Origin: Schistocephalus solidus
Taxonomy: Eukaryota > Platyhelminthes > Cestoda > Diphyllobothriidea > Diphyllobothriidae
Length of the DNA: 64,000 nucleotides
Direction: 5' to 3'
Assembly: GCA_017591395.1 (NCBI GenBank)
Contig: WEDG01001383.1
Coordinates: forward strand, 1 to 64,000
Below, piece after piece: positions 34,721 through 44,889 of the stretch (position 1 is the stretch's first letter; each line of letters opens with the position of its first letter). The notes beneath the pieces are model-generated. The model was not told where the DNA came from, did not search any database, and saw only the letters and a program-made list of their open reading frames with translations. Position numbers and translations under genes: made by a program.

Positions 34721-34967
34721 TGAAAAGCAATGGGAAAAATCGATAATATTTAGGTAGTCATTGGTCACAGATGTGGTTTATACAGTCGGACGGCCAAGAA
34801 GCTCGTTCGAGAACCGCTATCTTGGCATGACAGGGATATCTTTGGATTATGCTGTGCTAAAACGAATATCACAACCCAACTTAAGTAATATTTTCTCATC
34901 GAAAATACATTTCAGAATATCAGTTAACATTTTGTGAGGTGTGTCCTTTTCATGAGTGTGTGTGTCC

Positions 34968-35320
34968 CCCTAAACGAGCCACGTGGTAGACGATTTGGAC
35001 AAACATGGGGGCCACATCAAAGCACGGCAGGCGTTATTCGGGTGGCGCTCCCATAACAAATGCCGAACGTGGGGCTGTTGTGACCCACCTATGGGTGGCT
35101 AGGGGCCCCGGCTGTACCGGCCACCTGTGCCCTCTCCTATCTCCGGTCTTCTTGACTCTGTTTTGACACCGGGCATAGGTGATGGAGGAGAGAGTGCGGT
35201 AGATGCAGCGCACGTCTACTATTACTTTACTTTAAATCACGCGCAAGTCACCGTACCGGCTCGACCCTGTTGTGGACTTCGTCGAAATCGACGGTCGAAC
35301 TATCGTATGTGGGGAGGGGC
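34968..35320 (+). repeat. Repeat module A, copy 2
   Basis: Matches 37171-37540 over its length: ccccctaaacg, gccacgtggtaga, gggggccacatca, gcgttattcggg, gcgctcccataacaaatgccgaac, ctccggtctt, gacaccgggc, gagagagtgcggtagatgcarcgc, aatcacgcgcaagtcaccgt and the closing cgacggtcgaact. It leads into the LINE C-terminal region from 35440 with a 100-base joint. Confidence 0.75.
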
Positions 35321-35439
35321 TAGGGGGTACTAGTTAGGGGTAGTACCACACCAATACCATTTGATAGCTCCACACCTGGACCGTCTACTCGAACCAAGCC
35401 AGGAAGCTGAGTCACTTCCCATCTGAGCTGCCTCCGCAG

Positions 35440-35840
35440 GATACTGAAGCTGAGATGGCAAGACAGGATCCTGGACACGGAAGACCTGGAGCTGACCGGA
35501 ATCGTCAGCATCCACGCCATGCTGAGGCAAGTGCATCTGCGATGGAGCGGCCACCTGGTGTGAATGGACGGCGAGCAATTATCCAAACGCCTTTTCAACG
35601 AAGATGTCGCTACGCGTGCCCTCCGACAGGGAGGTCCAAAACGACGCTACGAGGGCACTTTGAAGAAATATCTGAAGCAACTGCAAATCAACCCGGCGAC
35701 GTGGGGGGGGGGCCTCACCCTGGATAGACCGGTATGGAGAAGATCCATGGAAACTGGTGCAGCAATCTATGAGGTCACCCGGATCGACGCTGCTGAAGCC
35801 AAAAGGGCGGCTCGCAAGTTAAAAGCACCGCGGATCAACA
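35440..35840 (+). pseudogene. RTE-type LINE ORF2 C-terminal piece, copy 2
   Basis: Frames at 35455-35727 and 35564-36007 together give the conserved post-RT region of RTE-type endonuclease/reverse transcriptase proteins: LRWSGHLV, then KRLFNEDVATRALRQGGPK, a basic KKYLKQLQ helix, TWRR-like PVWRRSMETGAAIYE, and a run of Ala/Lys/Arg before the first Cys-x2-Cys. A frameshift follows LRWSGHLV and another falls at the G run near 35704-35711. There is no endonuclease or catalytic reverse transcriptase upstream; module A takes that place. Confidence 0.7.
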
Positions 35841-36798
35841 CCAACAATGCCCAAGCCCCTTCCAACGTGCCCACACTGTCGACGCACATTCCGCGCGGGA
35901 ATCGGCCTGGTCGGACATCTTCGAACTCGATGCAATATAAATCCCACAACCTCTACTTCTGCCACACCTGCCTCAGACCCCACGACGATGACCACCCCAA
36001 CCACTGATAACAACCTCATCGATGCCCCGCCGCCCACGATCATCGACACCATCCTCCCTCCACCCCCCTGCGCCGCTCACGGTGAAGAACACCACTTGCC
36101 CCTTTCCTACCCCCCTCAGTAGCCACCTCCGACTACCTGCCACCTGCTTCCTCCACCACCGCCCCCGGTACATGTGATGGGGACTCCGTACTAACCTGTC
36201 GTCTTTGCGATCACACATCGACCTAGTCGGTCACTTGCGAATCCATCGCGTAGAGACTGGCGTACTAGTGCCTGGAGCACCAACACACAGTAGAGATCGC
36301 CGCCTCCACCGTCCTCGCGCATTCACTCATCGCATGAGCCTGCTCGGTCACATGCGCATCCACGAAAGCGGAATACACCGCAATGCCAGCACATTTTGCG
36401 CATCCATCAATGCTTCCTATATTCCTCCCATGAGGTCGACTACCAGTACCCGCAGTAGAGCCCCCGCAGACTCAGGCCCTCCCGACCTATCTTTTCCTCA
36501 TTACCACCGCACATGCACATCAAGCATCGGCCTGATCGTTCACTTGCGAATCCATCGCACAGAGCCCGGCGAACCAGTGCCGGGAGCACCAACATACACC
36601 CGACTCAACTGTCCGCACTGCCCACGAACATTCACATTCCGAATGGACCTATTAGATGTCATGCGTCTCCATGAAAACCTACGATCGAACACCACCGGCT
36701 ATACCGCAAACACTAAATCTCTCCTCATCAGCCTCTGCACCTCACATGATCACACGCAACACCACAAAAACATGCTCTCTGTCTGTATAGCTGATTGA
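35840..36798 (+). pseudogene. C2H2 zinc-finger tail of RTE-type LINE, copy 2
   Basis: The first finger reads PTCPHCRRTFRAGIGLVGHL (35860-35920), followed by a Pro/Thr-rich spacer (TTPTTDNNLIDAPPP). In the frame 36205-36798 come FTHRMSLLGHMRIHESG, a decayed middle finger, TSSIGLIVHLRIHRTEPG and a well kept finger CPHCPRTFTFRMDLL, ending SVCIAD and a stop. Repeated HRTEPGEPVPGAPTYT-like linkers separate fingers. Three or more C2H2 fingers in this position are known for RTE-type LINE proteins and probably bind nucleic acid; here stops and a frame change make it inactive. Confidence 0.7.
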
Positions 36799-36964
36799 GA
36801 GACAAGTATGATCCTCGGTTCCTTCTTAATGTGGCTCCTCTGTTGCATGTGTAATCTGAGCTTGAGAATATCACGGGGCGATAAGCGCCGTGGGTTGGAA
36901 GGTTGCCAACTGACAATTGCACTCAGACCTCGCAGTTATTCCAATGTGTGTTGTGTTGAGTTGT

Positions 36965-37038
36965 GCGGCGATAGCTCAGTGGTATCACCGTCGTTCCCCG
37001 CACGCTGTTGCCCCGGTTCGAATCTCGGCAGTGCCACA
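36965..37038 (+). tRNA. tRNA-like sequence upstream of 5S-like gene
   Basis: Contains an A box (tagctcagtggta) and a B box (ggttcgaatc) at tRNA spacing, followed by gtgccaca. Acceptor and anticodon stems do not pair well, so it is a tRNA-derived remnant or SINE head rather than a working gene. Confidence 0.4.
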
Positions 37039-37043
37039 TATCT

Positions 37044-37161
37044 GTCAGCGGCCATACCACGTAGAAAGCACCGGTTCTCGTCCGATCACCGAAGTTAAGC
37101 TACGTTGGGCCCGGTTAGTACTTGCATGGGTGACCGGCTGGGAATACCGGGTGTTGCTGAC
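37044..37161 (+). rRNA. 5S ribosomal RNA gene or very recent pseudogene
   Basis: The 118-base segment has the length and landmarks of eukaryotic 5S rRNA: gccataccac near the start, tcgtccgatcaccgaagttaagc in the internal control region, ggttagtacttgcatgggtgacc, and ctgggaataccgggtg near the end. The ends pair (GTCAGC with GCTGAC), so the terminal helix is intact. 5S RNA is part of the large ribosomal subunit and is transcribed by RNA polymerase III from an internal promoter. A T run expected for termination is lacking immediately downstream (only ctctctttg), and module A begins within about ten bases, so this may be a dispersed or retroposed copy. Confidence 0.8.
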
Positions 37162-37170
37162 ATCTCTCTT

Positions 37171-37540
37171 TGTGCCCCCTAAACGGGCCACGTGGTAGAT
37201 GCGTTGGACCAACACGGGGGCCACATCAGGGCACGGCATGCGTTATTCGGGTTGCGCTCCCATAACAAATGCCGAACATGGAGGTGTGGTGGCACGCCTA
37301 GGGGCGGCTTGGACTTAAGGGACCCAGCCGCGCCAGCCACCTGCGTCCCCTCCCGCCTCCGGTCTTTTTGACTCTGTCTTGACACCGGGCTCAGGTGGGG
37401 GAGGAGGAGAGAGTGCGGTAGATGCAACGCAAGTCTACTATCACTTTAAACTAAATCACGCGCAAGTCACCGTCCCTGCTCCACTTTACCATGGAGCATA
37501 CGGTGGACATCGTCGGACTACGACGGTCGAACTGTCGTGT
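37171..37540 (+). repeat. Repeat module A, copy 3
   Basis: Full-length match to 34968-35320, starting gtgccccctaaacgggcc and ending gacggtcgaactgtcgtg, plus an extra gtggcacgcctaggggcggct block found also at 17180 and, in part, at 45840-45900 on the minus strand. Confidence 0.75.
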
Positions 37541-37690
37541 TGAGTAGCTGACTGGTGATCTGAGGTCAAGCTGCAATGCCTCCTTATTTACTTAACCTCT
37601 GGATATATCACACATGTGAGATGTGAGCTGTACGACCCCCTGTTGTGTGAAATCCTGCTGCTTGTGTTTTTCAGGTTAGGTCATGTACGC
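37541..37690 (+). repeat. Module B-like joint
   Basis: Follows the module A end with ctgactggtgatctgaggtcaagctgcaatg and cctccttatttac, resembling the middle of module B. Ends near ttgtgtttttcaggttaggtcatg. Confidence 0.45.
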
Positions 37691-38075
37691 AGTATGCGTA
37701 GATGAAGTCAACAGTAGCTGCGCTCACTTCCGCATCAGACAACTGACCGGCTCGGACGGTGGTCTGATTGCGGACATTATGAGCACCCGGCAACACTCCC
37801 CACAGTGCCTCCACGAGTGCGACTACCAGTACCGACAGCACAAACCCAGCAGACTCAGCACATCCCAAACTATTCTTTCCTCATTGTCACCACACATGCA
37901 CATCACGCATCGGCCTGGTTGGATAATTGTGAATCCATTGCACAGCGACCGACGAACCAGTGCCGGGAGCACCAACATACATCCGCCGCACCCTACTCAA
38001 CTGTCCGCACTGCCCACACACAGTCATACACTGTATGGGCCTATTAGGCGACATGCGTCTCCATCACAATAGACT
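37690..38075 (+). pseudogene. Partial C2H2 tail of RTE-type LINE
   Basis: Finger pieces in different frames: a HITHRPGWI-like relic of the SHIGLVGHL finger near 37895-37925, the linker DEPVPGAPTY near 37950-37980, and NCPHCPHTVIHCMGLLGDMRLH near 37995-38070. Matches the 3' part of 36205-36798. Frames are broken. Confidence 0.55.
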
Positions 38076-38504
38076 CTGCCACTGTGACTGTGAGAAACTT
38101 TTATATTCGAGTAACCAGGAAGATTCTTCAATACAGGTTGGTAAAGGAAGATTTTGTGTAAAAGTTCGAGGACTTAAAGCTGTTAAATTTCCTTTGTTGG
38201 TCAGACTGTTGTTGATGTATTCACGAAGCACTGTGTGACATATTACTTCACAGTGATGCATTAGCACCAGCTGTTACCAGTCGAAGTAAGCGATAACTGC
38301 TTCGCCCATGCATGGCATTTCTAACTGCGCTGGGAACCTAAGTAACAACTAATCACAAAAAGTGAACGGCACGTAAGAAAGTGTCTAGACAAAGTTCAGA
38401 TACATGTATTCAGTATGTATGCCAACCAGTGATCGTGAGGTGAATGGTCGGCTCGTATTTAAGTTGTTGGTTCATGATTAGCCCAGTCTGCCTTTCATGC
38501 AACT

Positions 38505-38690
38505 CAGTAGCCGTTGCATAAAGGGAATAAAGGGTAAAACGCTGGACTTAAAAGCATTCAATGAGAAAAGAATCCTTAGTGGAACCCCAAGGCATTCATA
38601 CATGGAATTGGTTATGGCTGGCTGATGAAAACAAATTAGCCAGAAATGGCCATTCCCGTCAATCAGCAGTCCTACCTGCAAAAGGGTATG
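38505..38690 (+). mobile_element. tRNA-derived SINE, decayed copy
   Basis: Keeps acgctggactt from the anticodon region, atggctggctgatgaaaac, ttagccagaaatggccattcc and a following gtcaa stretch, matching 51437-51725 and 22243-22515. The A and B boxes are eroded. Confidence 0.55.
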
Positions 38691-38699
38691 CTCCGTTTC

Positions 38700-41600
38700 T
38701 CTAATCCCATGTGATTCACTAGCAGGAACTTGCTCTGCCAAACTAATTGACACTTGAAATAAACTGGAACGTCACATTTAATTTTCCGCGTCGCCAATAT
38801 TTTGTGCTAACGCTCAAGGACTTGACGATTAAATGGGGACTCCTGAAATATGGGGATTGAACCATCCACATCCTTTTGTCTCTCATAATTGCCGGGACCA
38901 ACATAATTTGCCAAATTAATAAGAATTTCATTTGCGTTTTCGAAATAACTGGCCCGTCTGGTTCCTGCGAACGAGAATCCTTTTGATCAAACTTCATCGT
39001 CTACAGTAATGCCCTCAGTAAAAGTGAACTAGCAACTCTTTGTAAACCACTTGTAAATTTGTGACTTTTGTTTTAAATTAACCCGTTTGTAATCAATCCA
39101 TACGCTTTCTCTGAATTCTAAAAACATCTGCGATCGATCTGTACAGCTTGGTCGCTTACGATCAGTTGCTGTTATAGTCACATCTGGAATTTACAAGTTT
39201 GGCAAGCAGCAACTTCTGCGAGACGCCTATCGTGGTCGAGTAAACGACGAAAACTCTCAAATTGTCATAGTTTTGGCATTGGGCTTCCCAGGAAATCTGG
39301 CAATTGAGTATTTCAGCGTAACGGCTTCGCTGTTACTCTGCGTGAGAGGGCAGGAGCCTCATTGGAGTACTACTAAACGAGACCCTTTTGAAGTCCTGAC
39401 GCATTCGAGACAGGAGGATGAAATCAGCTTTGACCTTATCTTCGGTGAGTATTAAGGCATCTACTACAGACTTTGGTTTCCCAGGGTGTCAGGGATAGCA
39501 CACAACGGGGAATAGATCACCTGGAATAGCTTCCGTTCACGTAACGCTGGCAGAACGTTAAACACTTCGTCAAGCATGCATCTACAGATCAAAGGAGAAA
39601 ATAGCGTAAAGGATCTATGTTAACGGTAGCAAATATCAGAACAACAAAAGGGGAGGCGATACAAACGAATACTGAGGAACTGTGCAGTTGATCCGATTGG
39701 AGTGGGAGGTGGTCACGAATGATCAGTCAGAAACCAGTGGGGAGTGCAGCGCTGTCGGCAACTGCGGATGAGAGTCACGGAGATGCTGACATGAGAACAA
39801 TAAGGGGGGAGATGTCCACGGTGGGAGAGAAGGAAAATTGGCCATCTTTGCAGACCAACGATTGCACCTTTCCCCTCCAGGATTCGCACGAAAAGTGTTC
39901 CAAGTCCATTTTAAACAATTCTGTCGGTTTTTTGTCCGTTATAAGTTTGACTAAGAATGCTGAACAGTTGGGCCTCTCCTGGGTAGATGTGCATTTTTGG
40001 TGCACTATATGCACTATGTGCAATATGTGCACTATGTTTGGTGGCTTGTTGAGCCAATTGCAAAAATATATATGCATCTTGTCGAGGGGTTTTTTCATGT
40101 GCTCTCCGGCAGAAAAGCTTGACGTGTAATAAACTGCACTCTTCCTGTGTAGACTGACCAAACGTGAATAATATTTAAAACTGAGTCATTGTTTTGCTTG
40201 AATTTTTTTGGTTTTTTCGAAACGAGATGCCACAAAGTTTCTTCATCGAAGGAGTTCTCATCATTTGCAAGCCGTCACGGACGTTGAAAGGATTAGAGAA
40301 ATCGTTTCCAACTGTCAGCAGTAGCTTTATACATGAGGTACCTACAGGAGTCCTAATGCGGATAGCAAATATATATAAAATACTCTGACAATTTACGCAT
40401 GAACTTAATCGTCTAACGTGTGGAAAACGTTCTTCCCATTTTTGCAATACTGTATACTTCGCACAAAGGCCATCCTCTCACCTGCTACTCAATGTCCTCC
40501 GTTTAAGGTACCCATACGTAATGAGGAAGCTTAATCTTACCATCAAGAAGTACAAAAAAAATAAAACGTAATTCGATACAATGAAAACAGATTTTCTCGT
40601 GCTATAAAATGAACGCATTTCGAATTGGTGCTCAAGTTTAAGTAATGAAATTGCCTAACTCTCTTAACATCGGTCAGTCGTTAAAGAAATTTGAATCGAC
40701 TATGGGCATAGCAAAGGGGTCATTAAGCATTGTATTTTCTCCTTTCTAGTTAAAATGTGAACAACAAAGTTCACATCCTAATTCGTGATTCATGTTTGCA
40801 GCCTATTGTGAATAGGTAATATCAGTTGAGTGGCCTGTTTACTATTTTGTATGTCAATGAAACTTCATTTGCTTACTTGTTTGCTTAAAGCAACACAGTG
40901 AAGCCCGAAATCCTGAAGCTGACAGTATTCGGGCCTCAGACAATGTAACGTAATGTATACAGCAGTTTGTAGAGGTGACCCAAAATAATATTTCACGTGT
41001 GACGCAACAGGAGGAATACATGATAGCTTTTCCGTTCCAGGTCGTGGTTCTTGGCTCGTCTTCATAACATGCAAAAAAAGTTTGTCACACACTGACTGAC
41101 CACTGGGTTAATTCGATGTGATCTATAAGTTCGGAACACTGCACTGATTAACCACTCAGCAGATGCGTACAATCGTCCGCGGCTTCACTTAAAATAAGGC
41201 TTTGTAGTATGTTGTCGCTTTGCAACGCACACAAATCCAGCTGGCTGGTTGGTTCATACGTTTTTTTGTAATTTTAGCGAAAAAGCAACTATTTTAAGAA
41301 GGGCAAATCTACACGGAATACGTGAACGCCCTTAAACACTGGTTGGTCTGGGGCAATGGAGTTGATGTTTGACAGTGTTTACAAAAACATGTCTGTTAGC
41401 AGAAAACAGTTCCTTTTGACATATAATGCAAGGGAATGCTGAATACCGATTGGTTATTCATACAGACACAGCAGGCCTTGGTGTGAATGACAGTTCGAAC
41501 AAAGTGTAGGATGAGGTACACTGCATGCTGCACAGTATGGTGGGCACATGGACAGGGACTTGTGCGGGAACCAACTTATAGTGATAGAAGATATGCGCTC

Positions 41601-41760
41601 TGTCCACCAAACCCCTCTCCCCTCATCCACCTGTGACCAATGTCAAGAAAGAATCAGGAAGATTAGAGCTGGCTTCAAAGCTGAGTGGTTCACAAGATTT
41701 AGCTGACCGGTCAGATAATAAGTGCACCACGTGTAATTATTTGCGATGCACTCGGGAGCT
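38700..41760. other. Mostly featureless, AT-rich
   Basis: The longest frames (39719-40129 + and 39775-40161 -, about 130 codons, overlapping) are not recognised. A short tandem run of tgcactatatgcactatgtgcaatatgtg lies at about 40000-40035. I see no exon or repeat family that I can support. Confidence 0.3.
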
Positions 41761-41763
41761 GCC

Positions 41764-41866
41764 AATTGTTGTAGTTGCCTAGCCACTATAAGCTTAATTG
41801 TAGTAGTTGCCTAGTAGTAGTAGTAGTTGCCTAGGCAATTAACTACAACAAGGCAACTACAACTAT
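41764..41866. repeat. Palindromic tgcctag repeat cluster
   Basis: Units of gtagttgcctag repeat three times (about 41772, 41800, 41824) with a run of tag triplets, then appear inverted as ctaggcaatt and aaggcaactacaac. The sequence gtagttgcctaggcaattaactac is a near-perfect palindrome. Confidence 0.75.
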
Positions 41867-41899
41867 AAATACTGCACATCCTAGGCAATCAAATGCACT

Positions 41900-41990
41900 T
41901 ATCTGACTCTGTCTCTGATGAACAGTTCGAGTGAGAATCCAAAACGTCAGGATAAAAAGCTCTTATTTCAGTAATCATGTCTCTTTCTTC
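41900..41990 (+). repeat. Short dispersed repeat
   Basis: ctgatgaacagttcga, agaatccaaaacgtcagga and ctcttatttcagt match the minus strand at 18185-18275. Confidence 0.55.
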
Positions 41991-42109
41991 TTAATCAAAC
42001 CGTTTACTCATGTCACACACGTCTGGTCCGCATGTAATGGACCGAAACATGAAACGGTCGACTGGGGTCCTAAATGAGATGGAGTTGAATAGAAGCCACA
42101 TTATGCCAG

Positions 42110-42560
42110 TTTGACCGTCGTTTTCGGCGGTGTCCACCGTATGTACCACCGCGGGGTGGCACAGGGATGGTGACTTGCGCTGGATTAAAGTGCGAATAAA
42201 CTTTCGCTGCATCCACCTCACGCTCTGTTCCACTCCATAACCAAGACCCGGTGTCAAGACAGGTTCAAGAAGACTGGAGATTGGAAAGAACGCAAACCCA
42301 CTCATTGCGGTTTAACACAGAACAAGAACACAGAAGCACAGAGGGGGTAGCTCGGATCCCAACTGAGTGGGAGTGTCATAAAGGCCACATTAAGAAGGAG
42401 CAATTCTAGCTTGACTCTCAGTCCGCAGGACGTCTATTGCGCACAAACGCATGCACTGGACTGACCACGCGGTTCAAATTATCACATCAGTTGGCTACCT
42501 TCCAAGCCACAACTTTTAGCGCAACATGATAGTTTCAAGCGTGTCAGATTGTTAATAGTG
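42110..42560 (-). repeat. Repeat module B/A, minus copy
   Basis: Read on the minus strand: acgcttgaaactatcat, aagttgtggcttggaaggtagcc, ggactgagagtcaagct, ctccttcttaatgtggcc, cccactcagttgggatccgagct, then the module A 3' half (tctccagtcttcttga, cttgacaccgggt, gcaagtcaccatccctg, catacggtggacaccg). This is the most complete example of module B joined to the A 3' half. Confidence 0.7.
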
Positions 42561-42709
42561 AGGAAAATGCGCTGAGCCGTCGACCTCGCTCTCTCCCACA
42601 TCACCACAATCAGACCACCGTCCCAGCCGGTCAGTTATCTGATTAAGGAGTGGGCGCATTGGCTGACAGTCTGGCTTACCCGTCTTTGCACGCCACAGCA
42701 TGACTTGAT

Positions 42710-42900
42710 TCTTTTAAACACACACTAGGATTCACAAAACCAGGTGCTAAGAAGGAGCTATCGCCGCCTGACTCCTAGTCCACTGGTCAGCCAATCAATG
42801 CACAACACACACTGGGCCAGCGACGTGACCTGGTATAAGCGTCAGTTGGCAGCCTTCCGGACCACGGTTTCTAGGACACCATGAGGTTCTGAGGCCCGTG
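42710..42900 (-). repeat. Second module B piece, minus
   Basis: Minus-strand landmarks ccgtggtccggaaggctgcc, aactgacgctt, ggactaggagtcaggcggcg and agctccttcttag correspond to module B. It lies just downstream of the zinc-finger tail, as module B-like sequence does after 36798. Confidence 0.55.
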
Positions 42901-42970
42901 ATGATGCTGAGGGTGCTGTTTAGATCCTGGTTGAGCTATTGTGCATTGGTGTGGTTACGCCGGCCGTGGT

Positions 42971-43480
42971 TTACCGCAGGTTATCGTGGAGGCGCATGAA
43001 ACCTAATAGGCCAATGCGGTGTGTAATGTGCGGGAGCATTGAGGGCAATGGAGGCGGATGTGGCGACTGTATGTCGGAGCCCCAGGCACTGGTTAGCCAG
43101 TCTCCGTGCGAGGGATTCCTAGGTGACCAACCAGGCCGATGTGCGAGGTGAAGTTGCAGGCGTAATGAGGGCACGTGAAGGCAGGAGGGGCTAGGGATTG
43201 TCATCCGTGGTAGAGGTCGTGGAAATGGCAGTGAGAATGACAATAATGGTGGGTGTGCGTAGGGCATCGCTGCTATCGACATTGCGGTGAATTCCGCTGT
43301 CATGGATGCGCATGTTACCGAATAAGCCCATGTGGTGAATAAATGCGCGAGGGTAGTGAATGTGGCAATCTCTGCTGCGAGTTGTTGCTCCAGTAACTGG
43401 TTCACCCATTCTCTATGCGATGGATCCGCAAGTGACCGATCAGGCCGATGCATGAGGTGGATGTGCGATAGCAATGAGGA
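42971..43480 (-). pseudogene. C2H2 tail of RTE-type LINE, copy 3, 3' part
   Basis: Minus-strand frames hold RMGEPVTGATTRSRDCHIHY and HHMGLFGNMRIHDSGIH (43191-43409), then HLAHRPGW and THRIGLLGFMRLHDNL (42971-43525). These are the later fingers of the family, most having lost one Cys or His. The upstream part of the same tail (43900-44152) is separated by the LINE fragment at 43483-43875. Confidence 0.6.
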
Positions 43481-43482
43481 CA

Positions 43483-43875
43483 GAGAGAGAGAGAGAGAGG
43501 AATAGGCTTTATTTTGAAGTATCATTCAAAATTTTCAGCAAAAATATAAATGGCTCCATTCACTAAGATAATAGGATAAGTAAACATAATATGCAAGAAT
43601 CAAAGAGTCAAAAATGGACATCTAGCGGGGAGACAGTTCTAGTCTCAGCTTTTTTATTTCAGTCTCTTCACACGTAAGATAGCGTGCTAAAAATGGCAAA
43701 ACGGAGCGCTGGAATGCCGTTGTACGGCAGGCTATATGGCGAAAGCCTCGGCGCATCGGACGAGAAGACTTCACAGCAATCAGCTCAGAGTGGAGGGGGC
43801 GGGTTTCATCATCAAGGATTTGCCCAGCGAATTGTTTGACTGACGTTAAGTGCCGTTTTGCTATCAAATCCACTA
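43483..43875 (-). mobile_element. CR1-like LINE 3' end nested in zinc-finger tail
   Basis: The minus-strand frame 43622-43873 ends a LINE protein: RPLHSELIAVKSSRPMRRGF and CRTTAFQRSVLPFLARYLT resemble the usual C-R-T-x-x-F-x-x-S-x-x-P ending. About 120 bases of 3' UTR follow with caaaataaagcc and a TC microsatellite at 43483-43500. That 3' end is shared with the elements at 23297-23665 and 50285-50537. The insertion interrupts the zinc-finger tail and is 5'-truncated. Confidence 0.7.
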
Positions 43876-43899
43876 AAACAGTATAAGACGGGACCGAGT

Positions 43900-44152
43900 C
43901 CCAAATGCCGCTGGTGACGTTGGCGGTGATATCAGGTGATGAGTAATGGGATGTGGTCCCTTCGGCGGAGAGCGTGGGGAATTAGTACCAGTGGTGGTCG
44001 TCGTGTTGTCTACCGCAGGGTTGGCAGGAGAGATATTCGCTGTCCCAGAAAGTGATGTTGGATTATTGTTGCGTTGCGTACGAAGATGTCTGAGCAGACT
44101 GATTCGCGCGCGGAAGGTGCTTCGACAATGTAGGCATGTTGGGAGGACCTGA
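43900..44152 (-). pseudogene. C2H2 tail of RTE-type LINE, copy 3, first finger
   Basis: On the minus strand, LPTCLHCRSTFRARISLLRH is the first finger, followed by the Pro/Thr-rich spacer. The second Cys-x2-Cys pair and both His positions are kept. Corresponds to 35860-35990 in copy 2. Confidence 0.6.
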
Positions 44153-44530
44153 GTATCCGTGGTTATGGTCCGGGGCGCCTGTGACTTGCGTGCCGCCTTT
44201 TGGTCTTGACAGCACCAATTCAGTTGGCTTCAAAGATTGCAGCTCCTGTCTTCACGGTTCTCCTCCAGGCCGATCTGTTCTAGGCGAGGTCCTCCCAGTT
44301 TGCCGGGTTGACCAGCAGTTGCTTCAGGAAGGTCTTCAGTGTCCTTGTAGCGTCGCCATTTACCCACTTGTCAACGAGAACCCATGGCAACATCTCCACT
44401 ATAGAGTCGTTTGCATAGTTGCTCGTTGTCCATCCTCAAGAGTTGGCCGCCCCAGCACAGTGGCAGTTGTTTACGCTGGGCGAAGAAGCTGAGGAGGCCT
44501 TCGGCACAGTCACCAGGAGGGCGTACAGAT
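44153..44530 (-). pseudogene. RTE-type LINE ORF2 C-terminal piece, copy 3
   Basis: The minus strand gives LCWGGQLLRMDNEQLCKRLY, then VGKWRRYKD and a QSQLNWCCQDQKAARKS-like basic run into the first finger. The order equals copy 2. Upstream it meets the endonuclease piece directly at about 44535, so the catalytic reverse transcriptase is absent. Confidence 0.65.
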
Positions 44531-44553
44531 CCTCGTTTAATTTTATCTTTGCC

Positions 44554-44880
44554 TCATAAGAGCTCATTATTAGGGGGACATAGGTGCTGATGATGGTTAG
44601 GACTTGTCTCCCGGAGAGGCATGTGATGGCTCATCAGGTGATCCTTGATGCCCTGCGGCAGACAGGGCAGACGTCCCACGATATCATTCCGGATGGCAAA
44701 GGCGACACCAGCATCGCATCGCTCTGCATATGGGTGACCGCTCCGGAAAAAAGTGAATCCGGTACCCAAATCCACCAGCTGTCTCTGCTCAGAGAATCAG
44801 GTCTCGGTAGGAGCAGCAATGTCCAACTTGAATTGAGCCAGTTCCCGAGCGACTAGCACCGTTCTTCGTTCCTGTCGGTA
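44554..44880 (-). pseudogene. RTE-type LINE endonuclease fragment
   Basis: The minus-strand frame 44554-44775 reads FTFFRSGHPYAERCDAGVAF, AIRNDIVGRLPCLPQGIKD and a degraded PPNNE-like end. This is the middle of the APE-type endonuclease of RTE elements, the part often mis-annotated as craniofacial development protein 2-like. In intact elements it nicks target DNA to prime reverse transcription. The catalytic N- and C-terminal residues lie outside the remaining piece and the frame is closed by a stop. Confidence 0.75.
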
Positions 44881-44889
44881 GATCCTCCA

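Noticed and set aside
36205..36798. Host C2H2 transcription factor
   Set aside because: Fingers and linkers recur at six places with the same LINE-derived neighbour and stops, so they are repeat-borne.
39719..40161. Overlapping frames of 136 and 128 codons on opposite strands
   Set aside because: No motif, no splice context and mutual overlap; most likely chance frames.
41764..41866. CRISPR-like array
   Set aside because: Units are short, irregular and palindromic with no spacers; the genome is eukaryotic.
44554..44775. Craniofacial development protein 2-like host gene
   Set aside because: This name is often given to RTE endonuclease domains; the neighbouring LINE C-terminus and zinc fingers show a mobile origin.
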